Assembly: GCF_001038505.1 (NCBI RefSeq)
Contig: NZ_LDPY01000001.1
Span: 1,054,001 to 1,118,000, forward strand
DNA length: 64,000 nt
Reading direction: 5' to 3'
Source of the DNA: Puniceibacterium sp. IMCC21224
GTDB taxonomy: Bacteria; Pseudomonadota; Alphaproteobacteria; Rhodobacterales; Rhodobacteraceae
Positions within the stretch are counted from its first letter, which is position 1. Every line of letters begins with the position of its first letter. Positions 53,310 through 61,344 of this stretch are shown here, one piece after another. The translations under genes and the position numbers were made by a program. Below the pieces are notes generated by a model, which saw only the letters and a program-made list of their open reading frames with translations, was not told the origin of the DNA and did no database searches.

Positions 53310-54347
53310 TTAGCCAAAGGTATACGGCGGGCCGGCCTTGCCGATCACGTCGTTGTAGTCGCGGAAGATCTGCACGATCTTGGAATGAATCTCGCCCTCG
53401 CCTGCGATCTCTTCCCAGAACACCTTGGCGGCGTCCTCGACCTGCACCCATTCCTCTTGGGGGATCGACCGCAGTTGCAGCTTATCACCTTGGGCGCGCA
53501 GCCGCGCTTCGCCACCCCAGTACCACTGATTGCGGTAGGTGTGACCGGCTTCGATCCCGGCCATGACGATGGCCTTGAGGTGTTCGGGCAGATCCGACCA
53601 CATCTTCTGGTTCACAAAGAACGACCCGATCCACGCACCCGAAATGTTGTTGGTCAGGAAGTAGTCGGTGACGTTGGCCCAGCCGACGGTGTAATCCTCG
53701 GTGATACCGGACCACGCCATGCCGTCCAACTCGCCGGTCTGCACGGCGACTTCGGCATCCTCGTAGGGGATGCTGACCGGCACAACGCCGAACTGCGACA
53801 GGAATCGACCCGCAGTGGGGAAGGTATACAGCTTGAGACCATCGAGATCGGCCAGCGATGTGACCTCTTTCTTGGTGTTGAAGTTGCACGGATCCTGACC
53901 GGCGGCGGACAGCCAGGCGACGCCGACCTTGGCGTATTCTTCGCGCCAGATATCGGCCAGACCGTATTGGTCGAACAGCACCGGCACATCGAGCGCGTGT
54001 TTGGTCGCCAGCGGGAAATACCCGCCAAAGACCTGAAGCGGCGTCGGCGAGGCCATGGAATCGTCATCCGAATGCACGCCGTCGATGGTGCCGCGCTGCA
54101 ACGCCTGAAACAGCTCTCCGGTGGGGACGATCTGGTCGGCGTAGAACAGTTCGATCTCTAATTCGCCGTTGGCGGCGGCGTTGATGTAGTCGATCACCGG
54201 CTTGGTCACATGCTCGCCCAGTGCCGCGCCGGCGTAGGTCTGAAAACGCCATTTGATCGGTGCTTGTGCGTGAACGACCGCAGGGGCGGCCAGGGCACCG
54301 GCGCCACCCAGGGCGGCCGTGCGCAGGAAGGAACGTCTTGAAGTCAT
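53310..54347 (-). CDS. TRAP substrate-binding protein, Tat-exported (DctP/TakP-like)
   Basis: Protein of 345 residues with a twin-arginine signal (SRRSFLRTA, residues 3-11; cleavage near VHA-QA) after AAGGAG. Mature part starts PIKWRFQTYAGAALGEH and includes the GLKLYTFPTAGRFLSQFG ligand block and DGMAWSGITEDYTVGW, like the TakP group that binds small oxo acids as dimers. The Arg in AGRFL is the expected anchor for a carboxylate. Ligand unknown; operon context suggests a compound handled by the gamma-glutamyl ligase. Confidence 0.82.
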   Translation of the reverse strand: MTSRRSFLRTAALGGAGALAAPAVVHAQAPIKWRFQTYAGAALGEHVTKPVIDYINAAANGELEIELFYADQIVPTGELFQALQRGTIDGVHSDDDSMASPTPLQVFGGYFPLATKHALDVPVLFDQYGLADIWREEYAKVGVAWLSAAGQDPCNFNTKKEVTSLADLDGLKLYTFPTAGRFLSQFGVVPVSIPYEDAEVAVQTGELDGMAWSGITEDYTVGWANVTDYFLTNNISGAWIGSFFVNQKMWSDLPEHLKAIVMAGIEAGHTYRNQWYWGGEARLRAQGDKLQLRSIPQEEWVQVEDAAKVFWEEIAGEGEIHSKIVQIFRDYNDVIGKAGPPYTFG

Positions 54348-54398
54348 GGTCTTCTCCTTGTTGGTAATGGGAATGCTCCGTTGGCGGAGTTCTTGCGG

Positions 54399-55724
54399 TT
54401 AGTTATTGTACACATAGTTCGGCAGCCAAAGTGCGACCTGCGGAAAGATCATTACCACAGCCAGCGCCAGTGCCATCACCAGAACAAATGGTCCGATGGA
54501 CCGGTAGATGTCGTGGATCGAAATTTCGGGCGGGGCCATGGCGCGCATGAGGAACAGGTTATAGCCAAATGGCGGTGTCATATAGGCAATCTGGCAGGTG
54601 ATCGTATAAAGCACACCGTACCACACCAGATCGAACCCCAGCGCGCCGACCAAAGGCACATAAAGCGGGGCCACGATCACCAGCATGGCGGTGTCGTCCA
54701 GAAAGGTGCCCATCAGGATAAAGCTGAGCTGCATCAGGATCAGGATGACCCAAGGCGACAGGCCCAGCCGTTCGGTAAAGAGCGATTCAATCGCCTTGAC
54801 CGCGCCCAGCCCGTCAAACACCGCGCCGAATGCGAGGGCAGCAAGGATGATCCACATGAACATGCAGGTGATGCCCAACGTGTTGCGCACCGAGTTTTCG
54901 AACACCGTGCGGGTCATCCGGCCCTTGAGCACGGCGGCCATAAAGGCCGCGATGGCACCAATGGCCGAACTTTCGACCAGCGACGTCCAGCCGTTCACAA
55001 ATGGCACCATCATCACGGCAAAGATCACCAGCGGCAGCGCGCCGGCACGCAGCAGCCGCAGCTTTTCGGCCATAGGGATGTCGCGATCCTCTTTGGACAG
55101 GACCGGTCCCAGCGTCGGATTCATCCAGCATCGGATGATGATATAGGCGATGAACATGCCCGCCATCATCAGCCCCGGAATCACCCCCGCCAGCCACAGC
55201 TGGCCCACCGGTTGCCGCGCAATCATCGCGTAAAGCACCAGCACCACGGACGGCGGCACAAGAATTCCCAACGATGATCCCGCCTGGATCACCCCCGTCA
55301 CCATCCTTTTGTCATAGCCGCGTTTGAGCAGTTCCGGCAGCGCGATGGTTGACCCGATGGCCATACCTGCCACCGACAGACCGTTCATCGCGGAAATCAG
55401 CACCATCAGGCCAATCGTGCCGATGGCCAGCCCGCCACGCAGCCCGCCCATCCAGACGTGAAACATCTTGTACAGATCGTCAGCGATCTTGGATTCCGAC
55501 AACACATAGCCCATGAAAATGAACATCGGCAGGGTCAGCAGCGGATACCATTTCATCAGCTTCATCGCGGCGGAAAACCCGATGTCATAGCCGCCCCGGT
55601 CCCCCCAAAGCAGCATCGCAGACACCACGGCGATGAATCCAATGGCACCGAACACCCGCTGCCCGGTCAACAGCATCAGCATCATCGACGAGAACATCAG
55701 CGTTGCGATCAACTCGTAAGACAT
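54399..55724 (-). CDS. TRAP transporter large membrane subunit
   Basis: ATG 55724 overlaps the dctQ stop (TGATG); 441 residues. DctM blocks: VIQAGSSLGILVPPSVVLVLYAMIA, QPVGQLWLAGVIPG, and TPPFGYNLFLMRAM. The last differs from the usual ISPPVG(L/V)N, as in the TakP-type group. Fifty-one bases before dctP. Confidence 0.83.
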   Translation of the reverse strand: MSYELIATLMFSSMMLMLLTGQRVFGAIGFIAVVSAMLLWGDRGGYDIGFSAAMKLMKWYPLLTLPMFIFMGYVLSESKIADDLYKMFHVWMGGLRGGLAIGTIGLMVLISAMNGLSVAGMAIGSTIALPELLKRGYDKRMVTGVIQAGSSLGILVPPSVVLVLYAMIARQPVGQLWLAGVIPGLMMAGMFIAYIIIRCWMNPTLGPVLSKEDRDIPMAEKLRLLRAGALPLVIFAVMMVPFVNGWTSLVESSAIGAIAAFMAAVLKGRMTRTVFENSVRNTLGITCMFMWIILAALAFGAVFDGLGAVKAIESLFTERLGLSPWVILILMQLSFILMGTFLDDTAMLVIVAPLYVPLVGALGFDLVWYGVLYTITCQIAYMTPPFGYNLFLMRAMAPPEISIHDIYRSIGPFVLVMALALAVVMIFPQVALWLPNYVYNN

Positions 55725-56293
55725 CAAATCTCCTCGCCACGCAGGCGCAACAGGTCTTTGGCGAATTCGGACAGGCATTGCAGCAGCATCAGGACGAAGC
55801 CAAAGATCATCACCACCTTGATCGGCCAGAGATAGGGCCGCCACGCGGACGAGGATCGCTCCATATGGCCGATCTCTTCGCTGCCGGTCAGCAGACCTGC
55901 AAAGAAGGATATCGGCTCACCCGTAAAATGACCCAGTGAATAGGCGGTCGATCCAATGGCCCCGTAAAGCAGCACACAAAGGTAGAAGATCAGCAGCAGC
56001 ACAGTGAACAGATCGAACCACGCCTTGCGACGCGGCGACCAGTCTCCGTACAGGAGGTCCATCCGCACGTTCGACCCCAGTTGGAGCGAGTACGGCCCGC
56101 CGAGGATGTAATAGCCGACCATCACGAATTGCGCCATTTCCAGCGTCCACAGCGTCGGCGTGAAAAACGTTTTGTTGATCGACGAGATCAGCAAGATCCC
56201 CATAAGAGCAAAGATGCCGTACATGGCGATCCGCCCGATCCTGCGGTTCATGCGGTCGACGATGCGGATAAAGCCATAGGCTGCCCGCATCAT
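55724..56293 (-). CDS. TRAP transporter small membrane subunit
   Basis: About 189 residues, DctQ family, long form with a cytoplasmic helix at the C-terminus (LQCLSEFAKDLLRLRGEEI). Helices at about 22-42, 48-72, 90-115 and 148-170. Tandem ATGs at 56293 and 56290 overlap the upstream amidohydrolase stop. Confidence 0.8.
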   Translation of the reverse strand: MMRAAYGFIRIVDRMNRRIGRIAMYGIFALMGILLISSINKTFFTPTLWTLEMAQFVMVGYYILGGPYSLQLGSNVRMDLLYGDWSPRRKAWFDLFTVLLLIFYLCVLLYGAIGSTAYSLGHFTGEPISFFAGLLTGSEEIGHMERSSSAWRPYLWPIKVVMIFGFVLMLLQCLSEFAKDLLRLRGEEI

Positions 56294-57060
56294 ACGCGCA
56301 CCTCAGACAGATGCATCTTTGCCAGCGCAGCTTCCAGCCAGGGTGCCAGCAGGTCTGCCATCTGTTCTTGCTCTGCCTCGGTGGCGATCAGGTCGTTGCG
56401 GATCTCGATCATCACGTTGAGGTGGCCGCGGGGCAGGGCGTGTTCGCGCAGAGTGTGCGTCACGCCGTGTTCCGGCCCGTAGGGGTCGTTGCGGACCACG
56501 CGCAAATTGCTGTGCGCCGGTGCAAGGTCGAGCATGGCATCGGCCAGCCGACTGTCGGTGTCATGCAGGATGCCAATTTCCGTACACCGTGCTTCGCCCA
56601 TGTAGATAGGGGTGAAGCTGTGAATGGTTACGATCACCGCATCGCTGGTCGCGGCGATGATCCGGGCCAAGGTGTCGCGAAAGGGCGCATAGACCTGCGC
56701 AACCCGCTGTGCACGCATGGCGTCGCTCAGATCCTGATTGCCGGGGACGTGGATGCGTTCGCTTTGCTCCGGCATCGCGTCAGGGGCTGAGGGTGGGCGG
56801 TTGCAATCGTAGATCAGCCGCGACAGGCCCCCTGCGATCAGACGGGCATCAAGGCGCTGCGCCAGCCGCGTGGCCACAGGCATCGCGCCCGGATCCCAGG
56901 CGACGTGGCTGATCCGGTCGACCGCGTTCAGACCCAGACCGCCATATTTCGCCGGCATGTGGTTCGAAGCATGCTCGCATACCAGCACAAAGGGCGACTT
57001 AGCCTCTGCGTTGATCACTTGCACGGGTCGCCCCGCGCTGTTGGTGCCGGATATCGTCAT
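56290..57060 (-). CDS. N-formylglutamate amidohydrolase family enzyme
   Basis: Start ATG 57060; 256 residues. Family blocks: VLVCEHASNHMPAKYG, SRLIYDCNRPPSAPDAM, ERIHVPGNQDL, VIVTIHSFTPIY and a late LNVMIEIRNDLI, matching the metal-dependent HutG/N-formylglutamate hydrolase fold. No histidine-degradation genes are nearby. First gene of the operon; in this setting it may cleave a gamma-glutamyl amide to release glutamate (inference; not established for the family). Confidence 0.78.
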   Translation of the reverse strand: MTISGTNSAGRPVQVINAEAKSPFVLVCEHASNHMPAKYGGLGLNAVDRISHVAWDPGAMPVATRLAQRLDARLIAGGLSRLIYDCNRPPSAPDAMPEQSERIHVPGNQDLSDAMRAQRVAQVYAPFRDTLARIIAATSDAVIVTIHSFTPIYMGEARCTEIGILHDTDSRLADAMLDLAPAHSNLRVVRNDPYGPEHGVTHTLREHALPRGHLNVMIEIRNDLIATEAEQEQMADLLAPWLEAALAKMHLSEVRV

Positions 57061-57073
57061 TCTGCCCCCATGT

Positions 57074-57153
57074 TGTAACAAACCTCTTGCCGGTTCGGGA
57101 TTCTGTCAACACAATAATGTAACGTATCACACAGGATGACGCGTCCTGTAACG
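57074..57153. promoter_or_regulatory. TGTAAC repeats in the divergent rpiR promoter region
   Basis: TGTAAC occurs at 57074, 57118 (TGTAACGTAT) and 57147 (TGTAACGAAT); the last two are 29 bases apart. CAGGA (57132-57136) and TCCTG (57144-57148) form an inverted repeat across this last site. These lie between rpiR and the amidohydrolase operon and are the best candidates for RpiR binding. Confidence 0.5.
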
Positions 57154-57179
57154 AATGTGACAAAATCTGAGGCAAATGA

Positions 57180-58052
57180 GTGTCCGACGCAACCCTGACC
57201 ATATCCGATCGCATCCACAACGGGCTGGATCAGCTGACCCGCGCCGAACGTCAGCTGGCGCATTCGATCCTGGAAAACTATCCGGTTTCGGGGCTTGGTC
57301 CGCTGACGGCGCTTGCGCGGGATGCACAGGTGTCGACGCCGACCGTGGCGCGTATGGTGCAAAAACTGGGGTTCAAGGGCTATGCCGAGTTTCAGGCGGA
57401 ACTGCGCGAAGAGCTGAAGGCCAAGGTCAGCAACCCGATCGCCAAGCATGACACATGGGCCGAAGGCGCGCCGTCGGGTCACGTGCTCAACCGCTTTACC
57501 GATGCCGTGATCGACAACATCCGTCTGTCGTTGGCGCAGGTCGCCCCCGAGACGTTTGACGCCGCTTGTGCATTAGTGGCGGATCGTGAAAGGCCGCTGT
57601 ATGTCGTTGGTGGGCGGATCACCCACACAATGGCGGAATACCTGTTTCTGCATATGCAGGTGGTGCGGCCGGATGTGACGCATATTCAATCCACCTCGAA
57701 CACATGGCCGCATTACCTGCTGGATGTGCAGCCGGGCGCGGTTTTTGTGATCTTTGATCAGCGCCGGTACGAAAACAGCACGCTCAAGCTGGCCGAGATT
57801 GCCCATGCCAAGGGGGCCAAGATCATCCTCTTTACGGATCAGTGGCGCAGCCCTGTGCACAGCCTTGCGGATCTGTGTTTCAGCACGCGGATCGTGGTGC
57901 CGTCGGCCTGGGATTCGGCAGTGACGACGCTGCTTTTGATTGAGACCATGATTGCCGCCGCGCAGGACCAGAACTGGGAGGGGACGCGGGCCCGGATGGA
58001 GACGCTTGAGGATATGTTTGATCAAACCAAACTCTTTCGCAAGTTCACCTGA
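57180..58052 (+). CDS. RpiR/MurR-family regulator with SIS domain
   Basis: GTG start at 57180; 290 residues. N-terminal HTH_6 domain (LARDAQVSTPTVARMVQKLGFKGY at about 42-65) and a C-terminal SIS domain from about 120 with LYVVGGRITHTMAEYL and GAVFVIFDQRRYENSTLKL. SIS domains bind phosphosugars or similar effectors; here the effector is unknown. Divergent from the amidohydrolase-TRAP-ligase operon, which it probably controls. The downstream membrane protein may be in its regulon too. Confidence 0.78.
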   Translation: MSDATLTISDRIHNGLDQLTRAERQLAHSILENYPVSGLGPLTALARDAQVSTPTVARMVQKLGFKGYAEFQAELREELKAKVSNPIAKHDTWAEGAPSGHVLNRFTDAVIDNIRLSLAQVAPETFDAACALVADRERPLYVVGGRITHTMAEYLFLHMQVVRPDVTHIQSTSNTWPHYLLDVQPGAVFVIFDQRRYENSTLKLAEIAHAKGAKIILFTDQWRSPVHSLADLCFSTRIVVPSAWDSAVTTLLLIETMIAAAQDQNWEGTRARMETLEDMFDQTKLFRKFT

Positions 58053-58128
58053 CGCCGTCTGACGTGCCGCGCTTGCATTCCGCAGCGCCAGATTGCAGAC
58101 AGGTTTCAATAACACAAAAGGAAGCCCA

Positions 58129-59523
58129 ATGCCGACTTGGCTGACCGTCCAGCGGGCGACTGGCGCGTTGCTCGCGGCGATCACAGTTCTGGTGATCCTG
58201 CGCGAATGGGGATTGTGGAGCTGGGCTGCAGCGATCAAGCCATGGCTGGTGCTGGCGCTTGTGACGCTGTTGACAACGCAGGTGCCATTCGCGCGCAAGG
58301 CCTTTGTGGCGGTGGCCGTTGCCTTGTCGGTCACGCTGGCCCTGACACAGACCGGTTGGCAGGGCGTGGTCATCCGCGGGCTCGATTCCGCAGCGTTTAT
58401 CGCGGCATTCTTTTCGGCGCTGTCGACGCTGCGCAATGTGGCGCAGACATCGCCCGCGATCCAAAAAGCAGGGCGGTTCCTGTCCGGGCAAAAGCCGGGG
58501 CGCCGCTATGCCGCGCTGACGCTGGGCGGGCAGATGTTCGCGCTCCTGCTGAACTACGGCGCAATCCAGTTGCTGGGATCGCTCGCCATGGCCAACGCAC
58601 GCTCGGAACCAAATGCCGAGATACGCGGACACAGGATTCGCCGGATGCTTTTGGCGATTCAGCGCGCCTTTGTCTCGACGCTGACGTGGTCGCCGCTGTC
58701 CTTTGCCGTCGCGGTGTCCATCACCGTGGTGCCGGGGGTATCCTGGACACAGATTTTGTTGCCGGGCCTTGTGTCGTCGGCGCTGCTGGCGGGGATCGGC
58801 TGGGCGCTGGATTCGATTTTCAAACCTCGCCTGAGCGTGGTGCCAGTGCGTACCGAACCCGAGGGTGACTGGTGGACGATGGTGCCGCTGCTGATCCTGC
58901 TGGGGCTGCTGATCAGTTCGGTGTCGGTGCTTTACGTGTTGTCGGGGGTGCGGGTCGTGGGCATGGTCGCGGTGGTCGTGCCGGTGATCGCGGTCAGCTG
59001 GCTGGTAATCCAGTATTGGCAGAACAGGCCGGGCCGCAACGTCGCCGCGCGAATCCGCGAATACGTCTTTGTTGAATTGCCCGGCTACCGGGGTGAGCTG
59101 ACATTGCTGATGATGGCAGCATATATCGGTACGGTCGGGTCGGCGTTGCTAGTCCCAGTGATCGCCCAGCTTGGTATCGACGTGGCGGCGTTACCAACAT
59201 GGGTGATTCTCGTGGGGTTTGTCTGGATTATCCCGCTGGCGGGGCAGGTGGGCATGAACCCGATCCTTGCGGTGACATTGCTGGCGCCGCTGATTCCCGC
59301 CGCCTCTGAACTGGGTGTTTCTCCGATCACGCTGGTCGTCGCCATAACGGCTGGCTGGGCGATGAGCGGGGCAAGTTCGCCCTACACCGCCACAACCCTG
59401 CTGATCGGGTCGTTTGCCGGGATTTCGGCGGTTCGGGTAGGGCTGGTCTGGAATGCGGCATATGTGGCATTGTGCGGCACGGCTCTGTCGGTTTGGGTGT
59501 TGATCTACGGGCTGGTGCTGTAA
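58129..59523 (+). CDS. Unrecognised polytopic membrane protein
   Basis: ATG 58129 after AAGGAAG; 464 residues with about ten to twelve hydrophobic segments. A central conserved-looking part reads NYGAIQLLGSLAMANARSE, then TLTWSPLSFAVAVSITVVPG; near the C-terminus are PLAGQVGMNPILAVTLLAPLIP and WAMSGASSPYTATTLLIGS. The paired re-entrant-looking Gly/Asn-Pro and Ser-Gly-Ala-Ser-Ser-Pro loops recall transporters of the ion-transporter superfamily (DctM, CitM, ArsB types). I do not recognise a named family. It sits 76 bases after rpiR, same strand, and may be an accessory importer or exporter. Confidence 0.6.
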   Translation: MPTWLTVQRATGALLAAITVLVILREWGLWSWAAAIKPWLVLALVTLLTTQVPFARKAFVAVAVALSVTLALTQTGWQGVVIRGLDSAAFIAAFFSALSTLRNVAQTSPAIQKAGRFLSGQKPGRRYAALTLGGQMFALLLNYGAIQLLGSLAMANARSEPNAEIRGHRIRRMLLAIQRAFVSTLTWSPLSFAVAVSITVVPGVSWTQILLPGLVSSALLAGIGWALDSIFKPRLSVVPVRTEPEGDWWTMVPLLILLGLLISSVSVLYVLSGVRVVGMVAVVVPVIAVSWLVIQYWQNRPGRNVAARIREYVFVELPGYRGELTLLMMAAYIGTVGSALLVPVIAQLGIDVAALPTWVILVGFVWIIPLAGQVGMNPILAVTLLAPLIPAASELGVSPITLVVAITAGWAMSGASSPYTATTLLIGSFAGISAVRVGLVWNAAYVALCGTALSVWVLIYGLVL

Positions 59524-59568
59524 CGCAATGGGTCCGCAGGATGCCCGGCTGTCGGAGGGTTCGTCACC

Positions 59569-60222
59569 GTGACCATTGACCTCGTTATCTTTGACTGCGA
59601 CGGCGTTCTGGTCGACAGCGAACTGATCAGCGCCGATGTGCTGATCGGTCAGATGCGGGCGCTGGGCATCGCCATGGACCGTGACCATGTCCGGCGCGAA
59701 TATCTGGGGCGCAGCTTTCCATCGGTTGCGGCGACCATCCGCAAGACCTTTGATCGTGATCTGCCCGAGGATATCGAGGCCCGGTATCGCGCCGCCCTTC
59801 TCAGTCGGTTCGAGGCCGAGTTGCGACCGACGCCGGGGATCGAGGATATTCTGGATCGGATGGTGTGCAAGACCTGCGTTGCCACCAGTTCCAGCCCGCC
59901 TCGGGTGCAGAATTCCCTGCGCTTTACAGGACTTGCCCGGTATTTCGACGCCAACGTTTTTACCGCGTCGCAGGTGGCGCGTGGGAAACCTGCGCCCGAT
60001 CTTTTCCTGTTCGCCGCAGCGCAGATGGACACCACACCTGATCGCGTTCTGGTGATCGAGGACAGCCTGCCAGGCATTGCCGCGGCGGTGGCGGCGGGCA
60101 TGCGCGTGCTAAGATATGCTGGGGGCGGGCACCTGCATGGGCAGTTCCTGAAACATGATGCTGATGTGACATGTTTTGACACTTGGGCCGATTTCCCGCA
60201 AAACCTGTTGCGTCCGAAGTAG
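59569..60222 (+). CDS. HAD-superfamily hydrolase, beta-phosphoglucomutase-like phosphatase
   Basis: GTG start at 59569, nine bases after GGAGGG; 217 residues. All HAD motifs: I DCDGVLVD (Asp9, Asp11), II VATSSSP, III Lys in ARGKPAPDLF, IV VIEDSLPGI. Cap domain inserted after motif I (subfamily IA). Likely dephosphorylates a sugar or polyol phosphate; it lies ahead of a polyol regulator and transporter. Confidence 0.82.
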   Translation: MTIDLVIFDCDGVLVDSELISADVLIGQMRALGIAMDRDHVRREYLGRSFPSVAATIRKTFDRDLPEDIEARYRAALLSRFEAELRPTPGIEDILDRMVCKTCVATSSSPPRVQNSLRFTGLARYFDANVFTASQVARGKPAPDLFLFAAAQMDTTPDRVLVIEDSLPGIAAAVAAGMRVLRYAGGGHLHGQFLKHDADVTCFDTWADFPQNLLRPK

Positions 60223-60236
60223 AAGGAAACCGATTG

Positions 60237-61193
60237 GTGACGCTGGGTCGTATCATACCAGAGAGCGCACGTCTTGATGATGCCGCCCGCGCGGGCTGGC
60301 TTTATTATGTTGCGGGCAACACTCAGGACGAGATTGCGCGCAAGCTGGGCGTATCGCGCCAGTCGGCGCAGCGGCTGGTGTCGCTGGCAATGTCGGAACG
60401 CCTGGTCAAGGTGCGAATCGATCATCCGATTGCGGCTTGCATGGATCTGGCGCGGGCGCTGACCGACCGGTTCGGGCTGCGCCATTGCGATGTAGTGCCC
60501 TCGGATCCTGCCGCACCCGATCTGCTGACCGGGGTGGCCATTGCCGCCGCGACCGAGCTGGAGCGTCGGCTCAAGCAGTCTGAGGAACTGATCATCGCGC
60601 TGGGCACGGGTCGCGCGCTCAAAGCCTGTGTCGAGCAGTTGCCGCGGATGGATTGTCCGCAGCATCGCATCGTGTCGCTGCTGGGCAATATCATGGCCGA
60701 CGGTTCGGCCACGCCCTACAATGCGACGATCCGTATGGCTGACCGGGTCGGGGCGCAGCATTATCCCTATCCCCTGCCGGTGCTGGCCCGCGACGCGCGC
60801 GAGCTTGAGTTGTTGCAAGGGCAGGAGGCCGTGCGCCACACGCTCGAACTCTGTGCGCGGGCAGATCTGACGCTGGTGGGAATCGGGCAGATGGGGCGCA
60901 CCGCGCCGCTCTATGTTGATGGCTTCATCTCGGACGACGAAATGGCCGAGAATGAGGCCGCAGGCGCCATGGGCGAGATCACGAGCTGGATCTACGACGG
61001 TCGCGGGCGGATGATCGACACTGCCTTTTCCTCGCGCGTGGCAAGCGCCCCGTTGCCCTCGGCCAGCGGCCGCGATGTGATCGCAGTGGCGGTGGGGGCG
61101 GTCAAGACACCAGCGATTCTGGCGGCATTGACCGGAAACCTGATTAACGGTCTGATCACCAACGAAGCCACGGCCAGCCTACTCTTGGTGTGA
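60237..61193 (+). CDS. smoC: SorC-family transcriptional regulator of polyol genes
   Basis: GTG at 60237 chosen because GAAGGA of the HAD stop region sits about 10 bases upstream; 318 residues. HTH at about 29-48 (TQDEIARKLGVSRQSAQRLV) and a large sugar-binding domain with ELIIALGTGRALKACVEQLP, GNIMADGSATPYNATIRMADR and a C-terminal GLITNEATASLLL. SorC regulators respond to sugar or polyol phosphates. Placement before smoE-like genes supports polyol control, as SmoC in Rhodobacter. Confidence 0.8.
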   Translation: MTLGRIIPESARLDDAARAGWLYYVAGNTQDEIARKLGVSRQSAQRLVSLAMSERLVKVRIDHPIAACMDLARALTDRFGLRHCDVVPSDPAAPDLLTGVAIAAATELERRLKQSEELIIALGTGRALKACVEQLPRMDCPQHRIVSLLGNIMADGSATPYNATIRMADRVGAQHYPYPLPVLARDARELELLQGQEAVRHTLELCARADLTLVGIGQMGRTAPLYVDGFISDDEMAENEAAGAMGEITSWIYDGRGRMIDTAFSSRVASAPLPSASGRDVIAVAVGAVKTPAILAALTGNLINGLITNEATASLLLV

Positions 61194-61234
61194 CGCTGCG
61201 TCATTTTTTTATTGCTGAAAATCAAGACAATATA

Positions 61235-61256
61235 AGAAAGCAATTTTCTGCTTTCT
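61235..61256 (+). promoter_or_regulatory. Perfect inverted repeat after the SorC regulator
   Basis: AGAAAGCA (61235-61242) and TGCTTTCT (61249-61256) with a 6-base spacer. It lies 42 bases after the regulator stop and just upstream of a -35-like TTGACA. It could be a terminator stem, but without a T-run, or an operator. Confidence 0.45.
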
Positions 61257-61264
61257 CAGAGCTA

Positions 61265-61330
61265 TTGACAGACTCACTTTTTACGTGTGAATATTTGCCC
61301 ATGCATTAAGCATTTGCCCAATGCGGCAAA
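61265..61330 (+). promoter_or_regulatory. Putative smo promoter with direct repeats
   Basis: TTGACA (61265-61270) is followed by ATTTGCCCATGC (61293-61304) and ATTTGCCCAATGC (61312-61324), two direct repeats 19 bases apart. TTTGCC (61313-61318) and GGCAAA (61325-61330) also form an inverted repeat. The -10 is poor, suggesting activator dependence. Likely SorC-regulator binding region. Confidence 0.5.
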
Positions 61331-61344
61331 AACGGGAGGAAGTT

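Noticed and set aside
50334..54161. Two long plus-strand open frames opposite the ALDH, GS-like and dctP genes
   Set aside because: They mirror well-supported minus-strand genes, lack ribosome sites and show no recognisable domains.
56290..57060. HutG of histidine degradation
   Set aside because: No hutU, hutH, hutI or hutC in the neighbourhood; the operon partners are a transporter, a PuuA-like ligase and oxidoreductases.
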